Source of the DNA: Amphirosellinia nigrospora
Taxonomy: Eukaryota > Ascomycota > Sordariomycetes > Xylariales > Xylariaceae
Direction of reading: 5' to 3'
NCBI GenBank assembly: GCA_004123355.1
Contig: SCHM01000004.1
Span: 2,480,001-2,544,000 of the forward strand
Length of the DNA stretch: 64,000 bases
The position numbers and the translations under genes are program-made. Below, in pieces: positions 35,084 through 47,450 of this stretch (position 1 is its first letter; every line of letters starts with the position of its first letter). The notes beneath the pieces were generated by a model. The model did not search any database. It was not told the DNA's origin and saw nothing but the letters and a program-made list of their open reading frames with translations.

Positions 35084-36759
35084 TTATATAACAACCAACT
35101 GCAGAAAGAAGAGAAAAAACCGAGCAGATAAGCTTTGCATTGTCTTTGGTTTTAGAGCTAGCAGTTAGCGGTTATTTAACTATGCTTCGCAAGATAGATT
35201 AGGGGTTAATAACGACATATCCAACGGTTGACTCGTATCACATGAACTCTGCTATAGCCAAGGCCAGCTGAAAAGCACATATAATTAGGTCAATCAGGAG
35301 ATCTGGCCACAGGATTATCTCATAAATCATGTAATCATATGGCTGCGAGAGGGCTATACAAATTATCAGGATGACGCGAATCTCCCCGGCTATGATTTGT
35401 ATCCGTTTAAGCGAAGGCTGAGCTGGCTCGTGATGACAATTTCTCCATTTTCAAGTTTCCCTCTGAATGCAGGGATCGTAAACCATATTGCCTACGCGCT
35501 ACCTATAAAAGTACGCCTCAGAAGCTTCTCAGTAAGAGATCAGCCGCTTTTTCCACCCGTCAGGCTTACTTGGGCGTTGGACATTGGTCCCAGCCCACAT
35601 TTCAGGGACACGGCTGTGTGGATCATAGAGGTAGCCCTTACTAACAGGTCGATCGCTTCTCGGATTCTGGGACGTCAATGACAACACGCCTATATGTTAT
35701 TCACTTTTAGGGGTTACGGGATAGCTTGATTCAGTCCTGGGTCGATGATGCTGGGGCTAGAATTAATGGCTGATTCTAATGGCTTCAGACATTCCTATCG
35801 TTGTCAGACACTAATTCTGAAGAAGATAGATTGGGAGTTTATCTTATTGGCGCTGTTAGATATACCTCAGGGGCGATACAACATAAGTAAATCCCTATTA
35901 TTAGCATTAATTGCAATTCCCAGGCGTACTCAACAAGATTTCGGCAGTTTCCAAATTGTCTACAAAGTATCCTTGAAAGATCTGCCAGTTGCTAGCCTTT
36001 CTTTAAAATCCTAAACGTCATAAATTCTGGATATGATACATGTACATAGAATAAAGATTACGCAAATAAGGAAAAATACAGGAATATATTACACCACTTG
36101 GCTTTTCATGGCAGGGCCTAGACTGCTACTAATTCACAACTTTATTCTACGAGCCGTGAAATAGCCAAACGCTATTCAGTACCTGATACACAGCGGCGAT
36201 CATATTTTTCGTCAGCAGGTTCGCCAAGTCCCAAGTCCACGATAACTGCCTAGTTCAGCAACGGTAACTGCAAGACATTGTGCTTCCGTCTCAGCTGCCT
36301 AGAAGGAACAACCTAGCGATCCTTGACTTGTTTCTAGTTACAAAGCCGCATACTACCTTCATTCTCAAATGGTGCCGGTGTTCATCCATGGAATCCCTAC
36401 CTTTTTCTAGACTATCTAGGGTATGCCAACACGCGATGGGCCACCGGCCCAAAGACCTTTCACATACAGCAGTCTCCCGAACTCTACAATATTAAAACAT
36501 AACAGGAAATTCAAGCAAAATGAAGGAATAAACAAGTAAAATGTACAAGAAAACTGAAATTTCAAGATGCAATCCTTTCTCTTTGGTTCCATCTGACGGT
36601 TTCTATTTGCCTATTTTAACCAAGTAGAGACTAGTAGGGCTAGGAAAAGTCTATCGGACCTGGGATAACCTTTGGCTGGAGGCTCTTAATGTGTCAGGCC
36701 GCGCGTAGATCGTTGCTCAGCAGGACCCGCAGACACGACAGAAGACGAGGGTTGAGGGC
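35084..36759. other. Gene-poor AT-rich region
   Basis: 1.7 kb with only short frames. Its last part is the promoter of the NLP-type gene. No transposon features seen. Confidence 0.45.
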
Positions 36760-36768
36760 TATATAAAG
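36760..36768 (+). promoter_or_regulatory. TATA box of the NLP-type gene
   Basis: TATATAAAG lies 129 bp upstream of the ATG at 36897, a usual distance for strong fungal promoters, with a purine-rich stretch before it. Confidence 0.6.
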
Positions 36769-36896
36769 AGGGCAACGCCTCGGGAAATTTTATTAACGGA
36801 CAAACAGCTGAAATATATACTCGGCAACAGACAGTACATCACACTACAAACACCCCAAAGTTTCTATCCTATCATAAGCATCCTGATAGCTTCGAT

Positions 36897-37894
36897 ATGA
36901 TTCCCTCCGTGAAGGCACTTGCTCTCGGCGTGGCGACGCTCGCCCTGTCCGTCAACTCATCAGTAATTTCGTCCGACTTTCACTCAAACTTCAAGCGCGA
37001 CCCGCCTACAGCAATCCCAAGCTGTGCGACAGACGCGGAGAAGAGATGGCAACCAGGTCAGTGAAACCGTCGCTCAAAAGCCAGTCGCGGCCTTCCATTT
37101 GGTCCCATGCTCACACAACAGCGCGCCTACAGCCATGGACTTTGACAAGGACAGTTGCTACAACACGCCCGCGATTGATGCCGAGGGAAATCTGGCCACA
37201 GGCTTGAAATGCGAGGGAAGCAAGAGCGAAGGCTGCCGAGATGAGTCGGACCTGGACAACAACAACGTGTACTCGCGTGCGCGTTGCAACAACGGGTGGT
37301 GCGGGTTCCTATACGGCTATTATTTCGAGAAGATCAGGCGATGAATGGTTCGTGCGGCGTCGGCCATACTAACGACTGGAGCACGTTATCGTCTGGGTCA
37401 AGAACCGCGACGGCATGCCCTCATTCGTCGGCGTCTCGAAGCACGGCAAATACTATGTCCAGCGGGCCGAGAAAGTGCGATTTCAGGACACCCACGCCAA
37501 GATCGTGTATCATCAGGAGGGCAACGGAACGCATAACATGCGCTTTGCTACCGAGGCGGATGATGATGCTATAGAGAATCATAAAGGGGTGTGGTTTGTG
37601 AGTTTACCCCTGACGACTTTCGGCCCAAATGGTTCAAAGTTTGAAAACGTGAAATACAAGCTGACGTGAGAAATTCCTTGATAGTTCGGTGATCTTATTG
37701 GATACGATGGTTTCCCCGGCCGAGAGATGGCTGATAAGGTGTTCCTACACGACTGGGGTAAGGCAGTCCCGGATATGGGTGGAGCCAGATTCGAAGACCA
37801 ACTACAAAAGGCCAAGGGCGGTCATCTCATTCCGACTGATACGTGGCGGGATGATGGTCGTACCCGCAAGCCTCATAATTGTGCCATGCCATAA
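36897..37894 (+). CDS. NLP (NPP1-family) secreted protein, reading frame interrupted
   Basis: Necrosis- and ethylene-inducing-like protein; the family includes plant-cell-active and inactive members. ATG 36897 opens a signal peptide (KALALGVATLALS) and a short propeptide-like stretch. A probable intron starts GTCAGT at about 37057 and ends before 37132. Then come the family's conserved Cys-containing N-terminal block to about 37330, a heptapeptide region at about 37360-37390 that departs from the GHRHDWE consensus in at least two positions, and a C-terminal block reaching a stop at 37892-37894. The frame changes between about 37330 and 37400 and is again interrupted at 37667-37680. As written the product is not continuous. 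Activity cannot be inferred. It stands alone between AT-rich DNA and a HET gene. Confidence 0.8.
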
Positions 37895-38106
37895 CTTTAA
37901 GAGTTAGCATATACTGCCATATCTACTATACCATCGCTATTGTGTGTATATGCCAGCATCATGGATTGGCCAATCAGCGAAGTGATGTGCAAATTCGTCC
38001 ACCTAATTATTGTATACCCGAGTCTGCGGGGTTGGGTTGCCTTTATCCCAGTACACGTCAGCGAAGGCTATGCATAATTTAGCGGTTGCATTTTCTATCT
38101 CCAAGC

Positions 38107-40278
38107 ATGATTTGCGATTGCTGCAAAAGAATATTCGAACTGGACGACCACTTGGGGCGAAGTGAAGAGCCTACTCTCCATCATGCCAACACTCAGTCGT
38201 TCGTGTCATCCGCCACAGCCGGGTGCCCCATTTGTAGAGCTATCCTATCCGAACTTGATGAGCCGCAGAAGTTGCTTTTAGACCCAGGCGTGACTTCGTC
38301 CACGGAATGCTACCTGAAGGATGTCGTGGACGACTCTGATAACGGACGCCTCTATTCTTTGAAATTTAACTGGAAGCTGCGAGACGTGGTCGAAGCACAG
38401 CGGTTCCTGTTGGTCATAGAGTACGATAGTGAGAAACTTCAAACACAACCCGGAACAAAAATCGGTTAATAATATAATTATCATAGAAATGCGATCACAT
38501 CTCCCTCTTAACGCTCTTGAAGCCCACAGAGGGTGGGGTAGCCAAACGAGCCAAATGGTGAAAACATGGATGCGCGGGTGCCTTGAGCGACACCCAAAAT
38601 GCCAAGCGTTGCATACCTGGCGAACATCTGGTTCGAGATATCAGCCAAAGCGTCTCATTGATGTTGGGACCGCAAGTGAAACGACGTGGCGACTATTTCT
38701 CAGAGACGACAATACTGCCAACTTCCTGACTCCATACGCAACTCTTAGCCATCGGTGGAGCCCTGATCATCAATTTAAGCTTCTCGCCGAAAATGTACAA
38801 GCGTATACAACCAACCAACCCTTGGACTCTCTACCACCACTATTCCAAGATGCTATTAGAGTTACTAAATCCCTGGGAATCCGATATCTATGGGTTGATT
38901 GCTTCTGTATCATTCAAGACTCATTACCGGATTGGGAGAGAGAAAGCATTGAGATGCGTAACATCTACACGAATTCGGTTTGCAATATATCCATTACCGG
39001 CTTTGAGGACAACTCAACAGGTTTTCTGGACAAGACATGCGATTACGTACCGTTACCATGCCAAGTCCAACCCAGCTGGGCCAGTGATGCCGACGAGGGT
39101 TGGTGTGTCGTGGACCCCTTTTTCTGGTGGGCGCAAGTCACCAAAGCACCCTTGACGAAGCGCGGTTGGGTATTCCAAGAGCGCTTCTTGGCACCAAGAG
39201 TCATACATTTCGGACCCGAGCAGCTACTGTGGGAATGTGCGTCAGTTGACGCGTGTGAGGCTTTCCCCGAGGGATACCGGCAGTTGTTCAATCGCCCAGG
39301 CATACCGGCTTCAAGAGACTCAATTTCCTGTTCGAGAACCGAACCACACGCGAGCATATGACCCCTATAGATGGCAAGCTTCTTTCCATGTCTGAAGAAG
39401 ACCTGCTCTACCACTGGTGCGAGATCGTTCAGGCGTACACACGTACTAGCCTGACAAGACCCAGTGATAAACTCATTGCTCTCGCAGGTGTGGCACAACT
39501 GATGTCGCTATCGGAGGGTCCTGCCAATGCCACGAATCCCACGAGGTACCTGGCAGGATTATTCAAGCAGCATCTTATATTGATGCTCGAATGGTACCTT
39601 TTAGATAGCAGCGCACCTCCCAAGCCTGAAGCGTCACCCGTTCGGTCGCCTAGGTACCGCGCGCCGTCATGGTCGTGGGCAAGCGTAGATGGGCGCGTGT
39701 TCTACGACTATATCCCGCGACGCATGGACGACGATCACCTGTGGGATCGAAAATCAAGCTGGGAGAGGTTTATTGGTCGTTTGAATCGCAGAGGCAGATT
39801 GTCTTGTCCAATCCCGAACAAATGTTTGGACTGGAAACCGCTAGTTTTCGATATGCAGTCATCTATAACGACAGTTGGCGAATCTCCCTTCGGACAGATA
39901 TTAGATGGTAGCTTGAGGTTGACTGGACTGCTAGTCCCAGCTCGAGATTTCATAAGCGTATCTATGAACAACTTTTCTTTACGGCCGATACTTCTGTATT
40001 CAGATGCTTCGACCACCTCCGAGAAAGTTGAATCAAATGTATTGTTGTTACCGCTGCGGTGCATTCAACTTAGCACGGAGGATGGCGATCTCTTCTACTG
40101 GGCGACGGGTCTTCTTCTGGAGCCTGTCGACGGTGATGAGTCCACCTACCGGCGATGTGGGATGTTGGGTATCCTGTCCACAAACGGAGTCCGAGATATC
40201 GGGATCGAGCTTACGGAAAATCCATTTACTGCGAAATACACAGCTGATAAAAGACTAGACTCCATACGACTTATTTAG
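38107..40278 (+). CDS. HET-domain protein, 2 exons, frame interrupted once
   Basis: Second heterokaryon-incompatibility protein of the window. Exon 1 38107-38428 has an N-terminal Cys pair motif (MICDCCKRIF, GCPICRAIL). Intron 38429-38486 (GTGAGA...CATAG) is in phase. Exon 2 holds the HET domain: YATLSHRWS (about 38740), IRYLWVDCFCIIQD (about 38878) and RGWVFQERFLAPR (about 39160). The C-terminal part has DKLIALAGVA and YRAPSWSWASVDG, both usual. One base seems missing at about 39285-39310, where the upstream frame runs on to a stop at 39359-39361. Corrected length is about 700 aa. Start is ATG 38107 because the frame above offers only TTG. Confidence 0.88.
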
Positions 40279-40573
40279 ATCTGTGTCATTATGATGTTTT
40301 GCATACAGGAAGAGAAATCCATTGCAATCACATTAAGACCATACGAGTAAATCGCTAGCTAATGCGGGAAGACAGTCTGAGCTAGTGTTCATCGAAGCCA
40401 GTTAAATACTCATACCTAGATATATAGATCATTTAGTTATTAGGGGAAATTAACTTGACTAGTTGCACACCAACGCATGACGATCTATCCTTTTTCGATT
40501 TTTCTAGGGGTATCAACAATGGTACAAATAGGATTATTTTACATAGTCTTCAGATCTTCATGAAGATGTCTAT
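40279..40573. other. Convergent 3' gap
   Basis: About 0.3 kb of AT-rich sequence between the 3' ends of the HET gene and ALG6. Nothing recognised. Confidence 0.4.
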
Positions 40574-42397
40574 TTAGTCTTGACCTTGTTCTGTTGGTGT
40601 TTGAAACCCAACTGGAAATGAGGCCGCTTTCCTGTAATAGTTTCCACTCACACCAGAAAAGCAGAGCATAAACCCAGCGAAACCCACGCCGACATTGGCA
40701 ACGACCCATAAATCTGGTTTGCCGGCAGGGGTGGGATAGTTCGTTCCACAACGTGCCAGGCAGCCATGGCGAAGTAGAAAATGCCATGAACCAGCAGTGT
40801 CGCCCATTGAACTGTGGTGTTGTGACCTTTGTGGAAATACGCGCTCATCGACGTGGGCGGGAGGCCTAGCAGGTACGCCCAGAGGAGTGTGAGTACGGCG
40901 TAGGGGACGCGTAGATCGACTCGTTGGAGTAGCGGGAACATGGTCCATGCTCCAGGATATTTGCGAAACCCACCCACGATCTGGTCTCTTTACCCAACCC
41001 TTGCTTGCCAGCTAGAAGGAGGGTCATGGGGAGAAGAGGGAGAAGCACGCTTTTCTCATGAACTTGGTAGCTGAAAAGGAAGAAGCCCCATGCGGTAGAG
41101 GCGAATGCATAAGGTAAAAGTTCTTTTCGGGCCGGAAGAAAGCGATTATACAAGCCGGGGAGATTGCAACGAGAGTTGCCTACGAGAGAAGCTTGTTGAA
41201 GAAGCTCGGTAGGATAAGCACGTAATTTGATAACCACGTTTGCCGCACACCAAAAGTTAGCAACCTTATCCTCGAATACACCTCGGGCAAAGGGAAACAC
41301 TCGGTGTATCATCTGAACAAGTTGCTCAACAACCGGATAATAGGTAGCAGTTGTGTCGAGATAAGGGCAAGGAAGGTGAAAATGGGTAGAGGCGCATGAT
41401 GACCTTCAAGCTCAGGGCGAGCATCGATGCCTCTGCTCGCATCATAGACGGCACCTAAAAGGAAGGGAAGAACCAGAACTGCAAAGGAAGCAATGGTAAC
41501 AGCAGCGATACCAAAGAACCGAGGCAAGTTGATGCGAGGGAAAATGCTGCTGCCTAGTAGGAAGGCAAAAACGGCAGGGGCATAATACAAGGCCATCTGC
41601 TTGAAGCCTAGGGCAGCGACAAAAAATATGGACGCCCACATGTACCGGCCGGCCAGCATGCTAGACATACTAGCAACCACAAAGCCGAGCATAACAGTGT
41701 TATACTGGAAGTGGATATGGTCGATGAGAATGGCACCCGGCTGCATCAAGATAGCAACAAGCGCCAGAGAGGCAGGCCATTGCGCCACAGCGAAGAGCCG
41801 GCTATACCGCCGAGTGAAGATGACGACAGCAGGGATATAAATCAGGTATTCAGACACGATGACAGTTCCTCTCATGAACACCTTGAGCGTCGGATCATCG
41901 GAGCCTCGCGATGTGTAGAGGGCAAACCACGAAGGGTCAATGAGGGAGCCGATGCGGCCAAGCAGCCAGCTGTGGTACGCCGTGAGAGGCGGGTAGTCAA
42001 GCCCCCACCATTGTAGGTCATGGAAATACCACTGCGAAATAGGAAGATGTGTGGTGATCTCCATCCAGTGTCTCTGAGCCTCGTAGTCGCCGAACATTGG
42101 GGTTTACCGAGACTGGAGGAGACAGTCAGCATGCGACACGGGTAAGGCGGATAGTAGAAACGCGTCAATTGTACGAACCAGAATATCCCCAAAGACCGGC
42201 AGCCCAGCGGAGAGGCCGGCAGCCATGAGAATCAGCGTAAGATCTCCATTGTGACAGTGTGGTCCGGGCTGGCCAGAGGATGGCCTCGAGAGGGAACGTG
42301 GAGATCGAACGAGGGCTTGGCTTGACATTGACGTCGAAGTGTGCCGTTTTCTTCGTCTTCGCCGGGGCTTGTGTGGCGATGACATGGCCGATGACAT
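40574..42397 (-). CDS. alg6: ALG6-type glucosyltransferase, frame interrupted repeatedly
   Basis: Dolichyl-P-Glc:Man9GlcNAc2-PP-dolichol alpha-1,3-glucosyltransferase of the ER membrane, adding the first glucose of the N-glycan precursor. Blocks in order: basic Arg-rich N-terminus (PRRRRRKR), RWAAGLWGYSG, an intron at about 42190-42128 (GTACAA...TCCAG with TGCTGAC branch), MFGDYEAQRHWMEITTHLP, QWWGLDYPPLTAYHS (lumenal active-site loop), IDHIHFQYNTVMLG, GFKQMALYYAPAVF, FPFARGVFEDKVANFWC, SWVGFANIL, AYLLGLPPTS. Eight or more membrane helices. Breaks, nearly all minus-one class: several before 42128, at about 42105, 41320-41345, 40960 and 40715. A conserved single-copy gene in most fungi, so complete loss would be surprising. 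Divergent from palC. Confidence 0.9.
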
Positions 42398-42928
42398 TGT
42401 GGACGAATCATCAACATAAACTAGAGGGAGGGCGGTTCAAAGAAAAGCATGAGAAAAGAAAACAAAGGGACGAGCGCAATGAGTGAAACTTCTCACAGAT
42501 TAGTTTTAATGATTGTGCCACCTAAAGAATATGTTGTCAGTGGAGTGACAATTGGCTACTGCAGGTGGTCTGGGGAAGCTATTATTAGCTTAGCGTCCCT
42601 GGCTAGGTACTTGTCCCGAGAGACGAAGTCCGCCCCGATTGTGGAGTGATGCTGGTTAAAGAGCCTATCATGGCTCGAGCTGGCACCAACCTACCCTGTA
42701 TGAATTACCTAGGTATAGACGAGGTACCTAACCTCAGGTAGGTCTCTCTTTACCCTTGCCTTGATGCCAGAGTCATGCTCCATCCACTCTACAACACATA
42801 GTGCCAATCACCGATTACAATTGTCTTCGGCGCGTCCCGTCGGATGGATAGATGTGTCACCCGGCACTATCTATCTATCTATCTGGTTCTCTAAATCAAA
42901 GAAGCTCGATATCATATCACACAGGAAG
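42398..42928. other. Divergent promoter region (ALG6 / palC)
   Basis: Holds the two promoters of outward-read genes. Contains a (CTAT) microsatellite. No site can be named for PacC or similar regulators with confidence. Confidence 0.4.
42867..42884. repeat. (CTAT)n microsatellite
   Basis: Four and a half copies of CTAT in the 5' leader region of palC, 45 bp before its ATG. Confidence 0.85.
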
Positions 42929-44447
42929 ATGCCTTTTCAATTCGTGCTCCCCACTACATCGTCATTCGTATTCTCCTCGAGCTTTACCAGCGAATCACAC
43001 CCCTCCTTGCCCCTCAACGCAAGTATACATCGAGGCGTAGCAAGAGATGCTTTGAAGAAGTTCAAAAGACTCCCGCCATTGTCACAGGACCTAACTTGCC
43101 CGCGCTAATATCCAACATAAACACGTATCTATCTTATGTCTTCGCTATTGATGCTGGCTTAGGCCGTGCATCTCAACAAGGCGAGGAGATCAATGTTGTC
43201 CTGACATCAACGCCAGTTATAGAATGGCGCCCGACTATATCTGGAAATCCGGTGCCCGGCAGGGAAAACCCCGAATCAAAGTCCAATCCTTGGAATATGA
43301 TCTAGCCTTCACTTTATCAACATTGGGTTATGCCTACTCCTTGCTCGCTCGTACTTCCCTCCATCCGCTCTATGTTACTTCCGGGCACCATTGAGTACCC
43401 AGCAGCGTACAACTGCCATAACCACAGCCACAAAGCATCTGTTAGACGCGGCATCAGTACATGACTATCTAGCCCGTCGTGCTGAACCCCTCACAACAGC
43501 ACCCCCCTGTGCAGATATATCACAACCCTCAGCTCGAGCTATGGCTTCCATAGCTCTGGCAGAGGCCACCCTCCTCGCAGTCTTGAAAGACGACCCATAT
43601 CCTGCACTCGTTTCCCAGGATCGTAATGACAACGATCGCGAGTGGATGTACAAAGCTCCTGAGATTCCCAAAGTACGTGCTCATCTATTTGCGCGACTGT
43701 GCCTGGCTGCCGCCGATCACGCCGCTCAAGCTTCTTCCCTCTGCCAGCAAAGAAAGGGAGGATTGAAAATCAATGATGATCTACTACGGTACCTGGAAGA
43801 CTTCAGAAAGACGAGCCGTGCGAAAGCATGTCGATTCTTTGGCATTGATGCCGAGTTATCTGGCCAGACCGGTAATGCGATAGGTTGGTTACAATGTGGT
43901 CTCAAGGAACTAGGGATTGAACCAAGAGAGGCCAAAAAGGGCCTGAGTCTTAGCCGTATGAAGAAGGACTGGTCAGAACGGAGAGAGGATAAAAAGATCG
44001 AAAAGGGTACGAATTGGGGCTCTGATGCCGGAAAACTGGAAGAGACGAGAGTCATCGAGATGCTAGAGTCCAAGTGGATCAAAATTAACGACACAGTAGG
44101 ATGCATTACATTTCTATAACATAAAGAGTACTATAACTAATAACTTTTAGATGCTCACCCAGACAATACCTGTTGGCGCAACGCTCCTGGCAAGTTTGCC
44201 CTCGGGTCGGGACATGCACAACATTAAACCATATCAACCACCCGAGCTTTCGAGACAATCTCTCGAGTCCATGCGTGCCCTTCCTGACCAAGCAGACGAT
44301 TATGGAGGAGAGCAACCCAGCTCCGATGATGACGAAAGAACAGCTGTCGGAACACCAGTGGGAGCATATCCAAGCACACCGATAACTACCGCAGTGAGAG
44401 TACCAGGTCCTACTATTAGATTCGGAGTAAATGAGCATGGTGGCTAG
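42929..44447 (+). CDS. palC: PalC, pH-response regulator (BRO1 domain), frame interrupted
   Basis: Component of the ambient-pH (Pal/Rim) signalling pathway at ESCRT-III, upstream of PacC. Start ATG 42929 gives [19 protein letters not shown]. Later blocks: [103 protein letters not shown]. An intron at 44096-44150 (GTAGGA...TTTTAG, CTAAT branch) leads to the final exon with [13 protein letters not shown] and [12 protein letters not shown]. Three minus-one class breaks at about 43083-43092, 43275-43285 and 43380-43390 lie in the first third; from 43391 it is clean. Length about 490 aa if corrected, the family's usual size. Confidence 0.93.
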
Positions 44448-45264
44448 AGTTTGCAAGCTACTACTCTCATATATGAATAGAAAAGTTGAACGATTCTCAT
44501 TCAGGAGTGCTTTCCCAGTTCTCTACAGCTCGTTTCACAAACATTTAAGATCTCTGATATCTCTGTGGAAGTAACAATAAGGAAGAATTACGCGATTTGT
44601 ACTCAATCGAGCGCATAGCAGATGTGTATCGAGGAGGCGTAAGTTTTCCCTCCCCATAACGTGCTTCCGCTACTCATCCCGTCTGGATACATAATGATTG
44701 AAAGCCCTAAGTATCATAATATGCTAAGTAAGCCGACTGACGTAGGCCATATTTAGTTTTTGTTGTGTTGTCATCCGCTTCGGCCCTCTGAGAAGAAACC
44801 TACCCCTTAGCCGGCGCGTCCACTCTTGTTTCAGCATGCGCTATAAATTCTTCTCCGGTAGCTATCATCTTGTGAGATTTTATGATCGACAAGGCTACAA
44901 ACCAAAACTATTATAAACGGGACTGTACTGTGGCTATTTTTGTTGGTCTTACTTGTATATACTACGCATCGGGTTGCAAGCATGGTAGTCAACGTACAAT
45001 GATGACGCGCTTCTAAACGCGGATACGAGGACGTCTGTATACCTCCCCGTTATTCGTAGTATGATGATATTTCCTTGAGGGGCATGAGAGGCGCAGCAAA
45101 TGTACTCTCACCGCAGGAATTAAGACGACTTTGGTCTCACAGACAGAGCAGTTGATAAATTAAGCTTAGAAGACGCACCGATTTGTCTCCCCAAGCAGGC
45201 GGCATCTCGATTGCTTTATCTGTTTTGACGATTAAGGTACAACAATCACTTGAGATCCTATCTC
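44448..45264. other. Convergent 3' region
   Basis: 0.8 kb between the 3' ends of palC and the RBR ligase gene. No gene or repeat recognised. Confidence 0.4.
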
Positions 45265-47281
45265 TCAGCTACTTATAGCCACGCCCTTTACTGCCACGGA
45301 TTCGCAGCCAAAGCCTCGTCCAAGGGCCCTCAGCAAACCAAGTATCAATATCATCGCCGTTCTCAATCTCTCCGACTCGAGCCCCTGAAGCAAGCCGGCC
45401 CGCTCCTGAATGACTTCCCTCACCCACCTCATCTCCGCCGTATTCCGTCTCGCAAGGGTCAGCGCAGCCTCGCGCGCGCGCTGAAACAGCCGCCGCTCCT
45501 CCTCGTCCATCAACTCCTCGCCAATTGCAAGCTGCTCGCGCAAGTGATGGCGATACGTATCAAGCTCGCCGTCTATGCAGCTTCCACTCCTTGAACCCCT
45601 CTTCCATTTTCATTTTGAGATCCTGCAGCGCGGCTCGCGTCTTTTCTTCGCCGCCCTTCCGCGACCCCCAAACGCATGTAGTTTCCCGCGTATTGCTCTT
45701 CGATCTCCCTCTCTTCGGCCCGGCGCGACACGTATTCCGCGCGGAATTTTCCCTCGCGCTTGCGATTCTCGCTCGACTTTCGCACGCTGTAGCTCGCGCT
45801 CCAACTCATGCATGCCCACCACCCGCTTAATTTCTCCTCAGTCTTCTGTGCGAACTGCCGCTCGCGCTCTCTGTGATGTTGCGTCACAGGTTCTGCTGTA
45901 TTTCATGCACCTCCGCAAACGTAGAGCGCAGCGTCTCAATTTCAGCATCACGGCGCGCCGCCTTTCGCTCTCGCGGGATGCGCTCCTCGAGCTCCGCCTC
46001 GCGACGCTCCTCGGCAAGCCGCGCTTTTCCTGGTGTAGAGCTCGGCCTTGAGAGCTTCTTCGCGCTCGAACTCGCGACAAGCCGGATCGCTTCCATCATG
46101 TCGGCCTCTTCCGCCGCCTCTTCGCGCGTGCGCTCCCGGCGGCGTGCCGCGACGCGTTCCTTCAGAGTGGCTAGCTGGTCCATGGTGCATGCGCACGTGC
46201 GCCAGCGCGCGCCGCAGACGTAGCAGAACTCGGCGCCGCACCGACACGTCATGTGCTGGCACGCCTCGCCGTGCTCGACGTACGCGTGGCAGCCATAGCA
46301 CCGCTTCCACCCCTCTTCCTCGGCGAGCTCGTTCGTGCGCTGCAGGTCTTTGTCTTGGGGGCAGATATCGCCGTCGTGTTCCGGGTTGCGGCAGAAGGTG
46401 CAGGTATAGTGCCCCGCCGTACATCGCGCGAGGTTTTGTACTGGGATGATGTACTCTGGTCGGATTAGCAGGCCGCACTCTGGCCTGCTGCAGTATATCC
46501 TGTCAGCTAGCGGTATGTTCCATTCTCGCGCCCGCTCGCGGTATTCAGCCTTTTGCGCTTCGTCGACGTTGGCGATGATGGTGCTCCGGGGTATGCTGTT
46601 TAGACAGCATTTTGGCGGCCAGCGCTCCTCGTTCTGGCATGCGGAGGCGATGAGGCGACGGAAGCAGGGCGTGCAGTAGCTATGGCATGGTGCTCTGACG
46701 GTATCATTTGGGTTGAAGTCGTCTAGACACGACACGCACTCACTAGGCTATGGTCAGTTTAACGCCGTCGGAGCAGAAGTTGGGTTGATGGAGTCGACTT
46801 ACACTTCGAGCTCTGGTGTAGAGGGGTCCGAATTCTTAGGATCTTCTCCGGTTGCTTTCTTGATGAGATCTAAGACGAAGCGCTTCCTTGCCGAGTGTGT
46901 TGTGAGTTCAGCAGCGGATGAGGACGATGTTAGAAGTCTATGACGGGCAGCCCCAGCGGCACTAGACTCCCCACGCTCAGGACCACTGTTAAACTTCCGG
47001 AACAGATTCATCAAGGTGCGCTTTCTTGCCCGCTTTGGTAGCTCTGTTGGGAAGCTTCCCATCCCCATGGCTGCTGAGACATCATGTTCCTGAGTTGTAG
47101 CTTGAGTTAAGTCTTCAAGTATTGAGCTGCCACTTTCGGGTTGATTTCCATCCTTAATTCTCTCGCTAACCTCTTCTTCTTGTCTTTGCTTTGCTGTCTC
47201 AGCTGCCAAATTCCGTTCTTCTTCCTCGAGTATTTGTGCCTTTATCCTATCGATAGACTCTTGAATGATTTGTATCACCAT
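45265..47281 (-). CDS. RBR-type E3 ubiquitin ligase (RING-IBR-RING), frame interrupted in C-terminus
   Basis: Accepts ubiquitin on a Cys of RING2 and passes it to a substrate. Exon 1 ends at 46803; intron 46802-46743 (GTAAGT...CCTAG) is in phase. RING1 follows: SECVSCLDDF, APCHSYCTPCF, then KCCLNSIP. IBR: YCSRPECGLLI, ARCTAGHYTCTFCRNPEH. RING2: KRCYGCHAYVEH, CQHMTCRCGAEFCYVCGARW. C-terminal is a long Arg/Glu-rich coiled coil. It leaves frame at 45884, then passes through at least three frame changes (about 45880, 45830, 45750-45600) before a last segment from 45543 (LAIGEELMDEEERRLF) to 45265. The ATG at 47281 is tentative: coding-like minus-strand sequence (IPDISEIMAVSKTSSDMS) continues to about 47450, so one more 5' exon is likely. 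Antisense frames here are shadows. Confidence 0.85.
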
Positions 47282-47450
47282 ATCCGATTCTATATTCCCA
47301 GTATGTTTCAAACCTTCAGGGGGTCATATTTTTTCCAGTCGACCATGGACATGTCGGACGATGTCTTTGAAACTGCCATAATCTCACTGATGTCCGGTAT
47401 AGTAGACTTTCCCTTCCCCTTCTCCTCCCCGCTTACACCCCCTCCGATAT

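Noticed and set aside
34600-35094. A 164-aa minus-strand ORF rich in Arg and Leu
   Set aside because: It is an alternative frame of the NmrA-like fragment, whose own frame has clear family motifs.
38429-38469. A frameshift between the two parts of the second HET gene near 38.45 kb
   Set aside because: A canonical intron (GTGAGA at 38429, CATAG ending at 38486) joins the parts in phase, so no lesion is needed there.
42100-42130. A TAA nonsense codon before MFGDYEAQ in ALG6
   Set aside because: In the correct phase after the intron the sequence reads LGKP and then shifts by one base in a C run, so it is a frame break and not a C-to-T stop.
45525-46468. Long plus-strand open frames opposite the RBR gene
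   Set aside because: They are antisense shadows of Arg/Glu/Ala-rich codons in the RBR ligase and have no domains.
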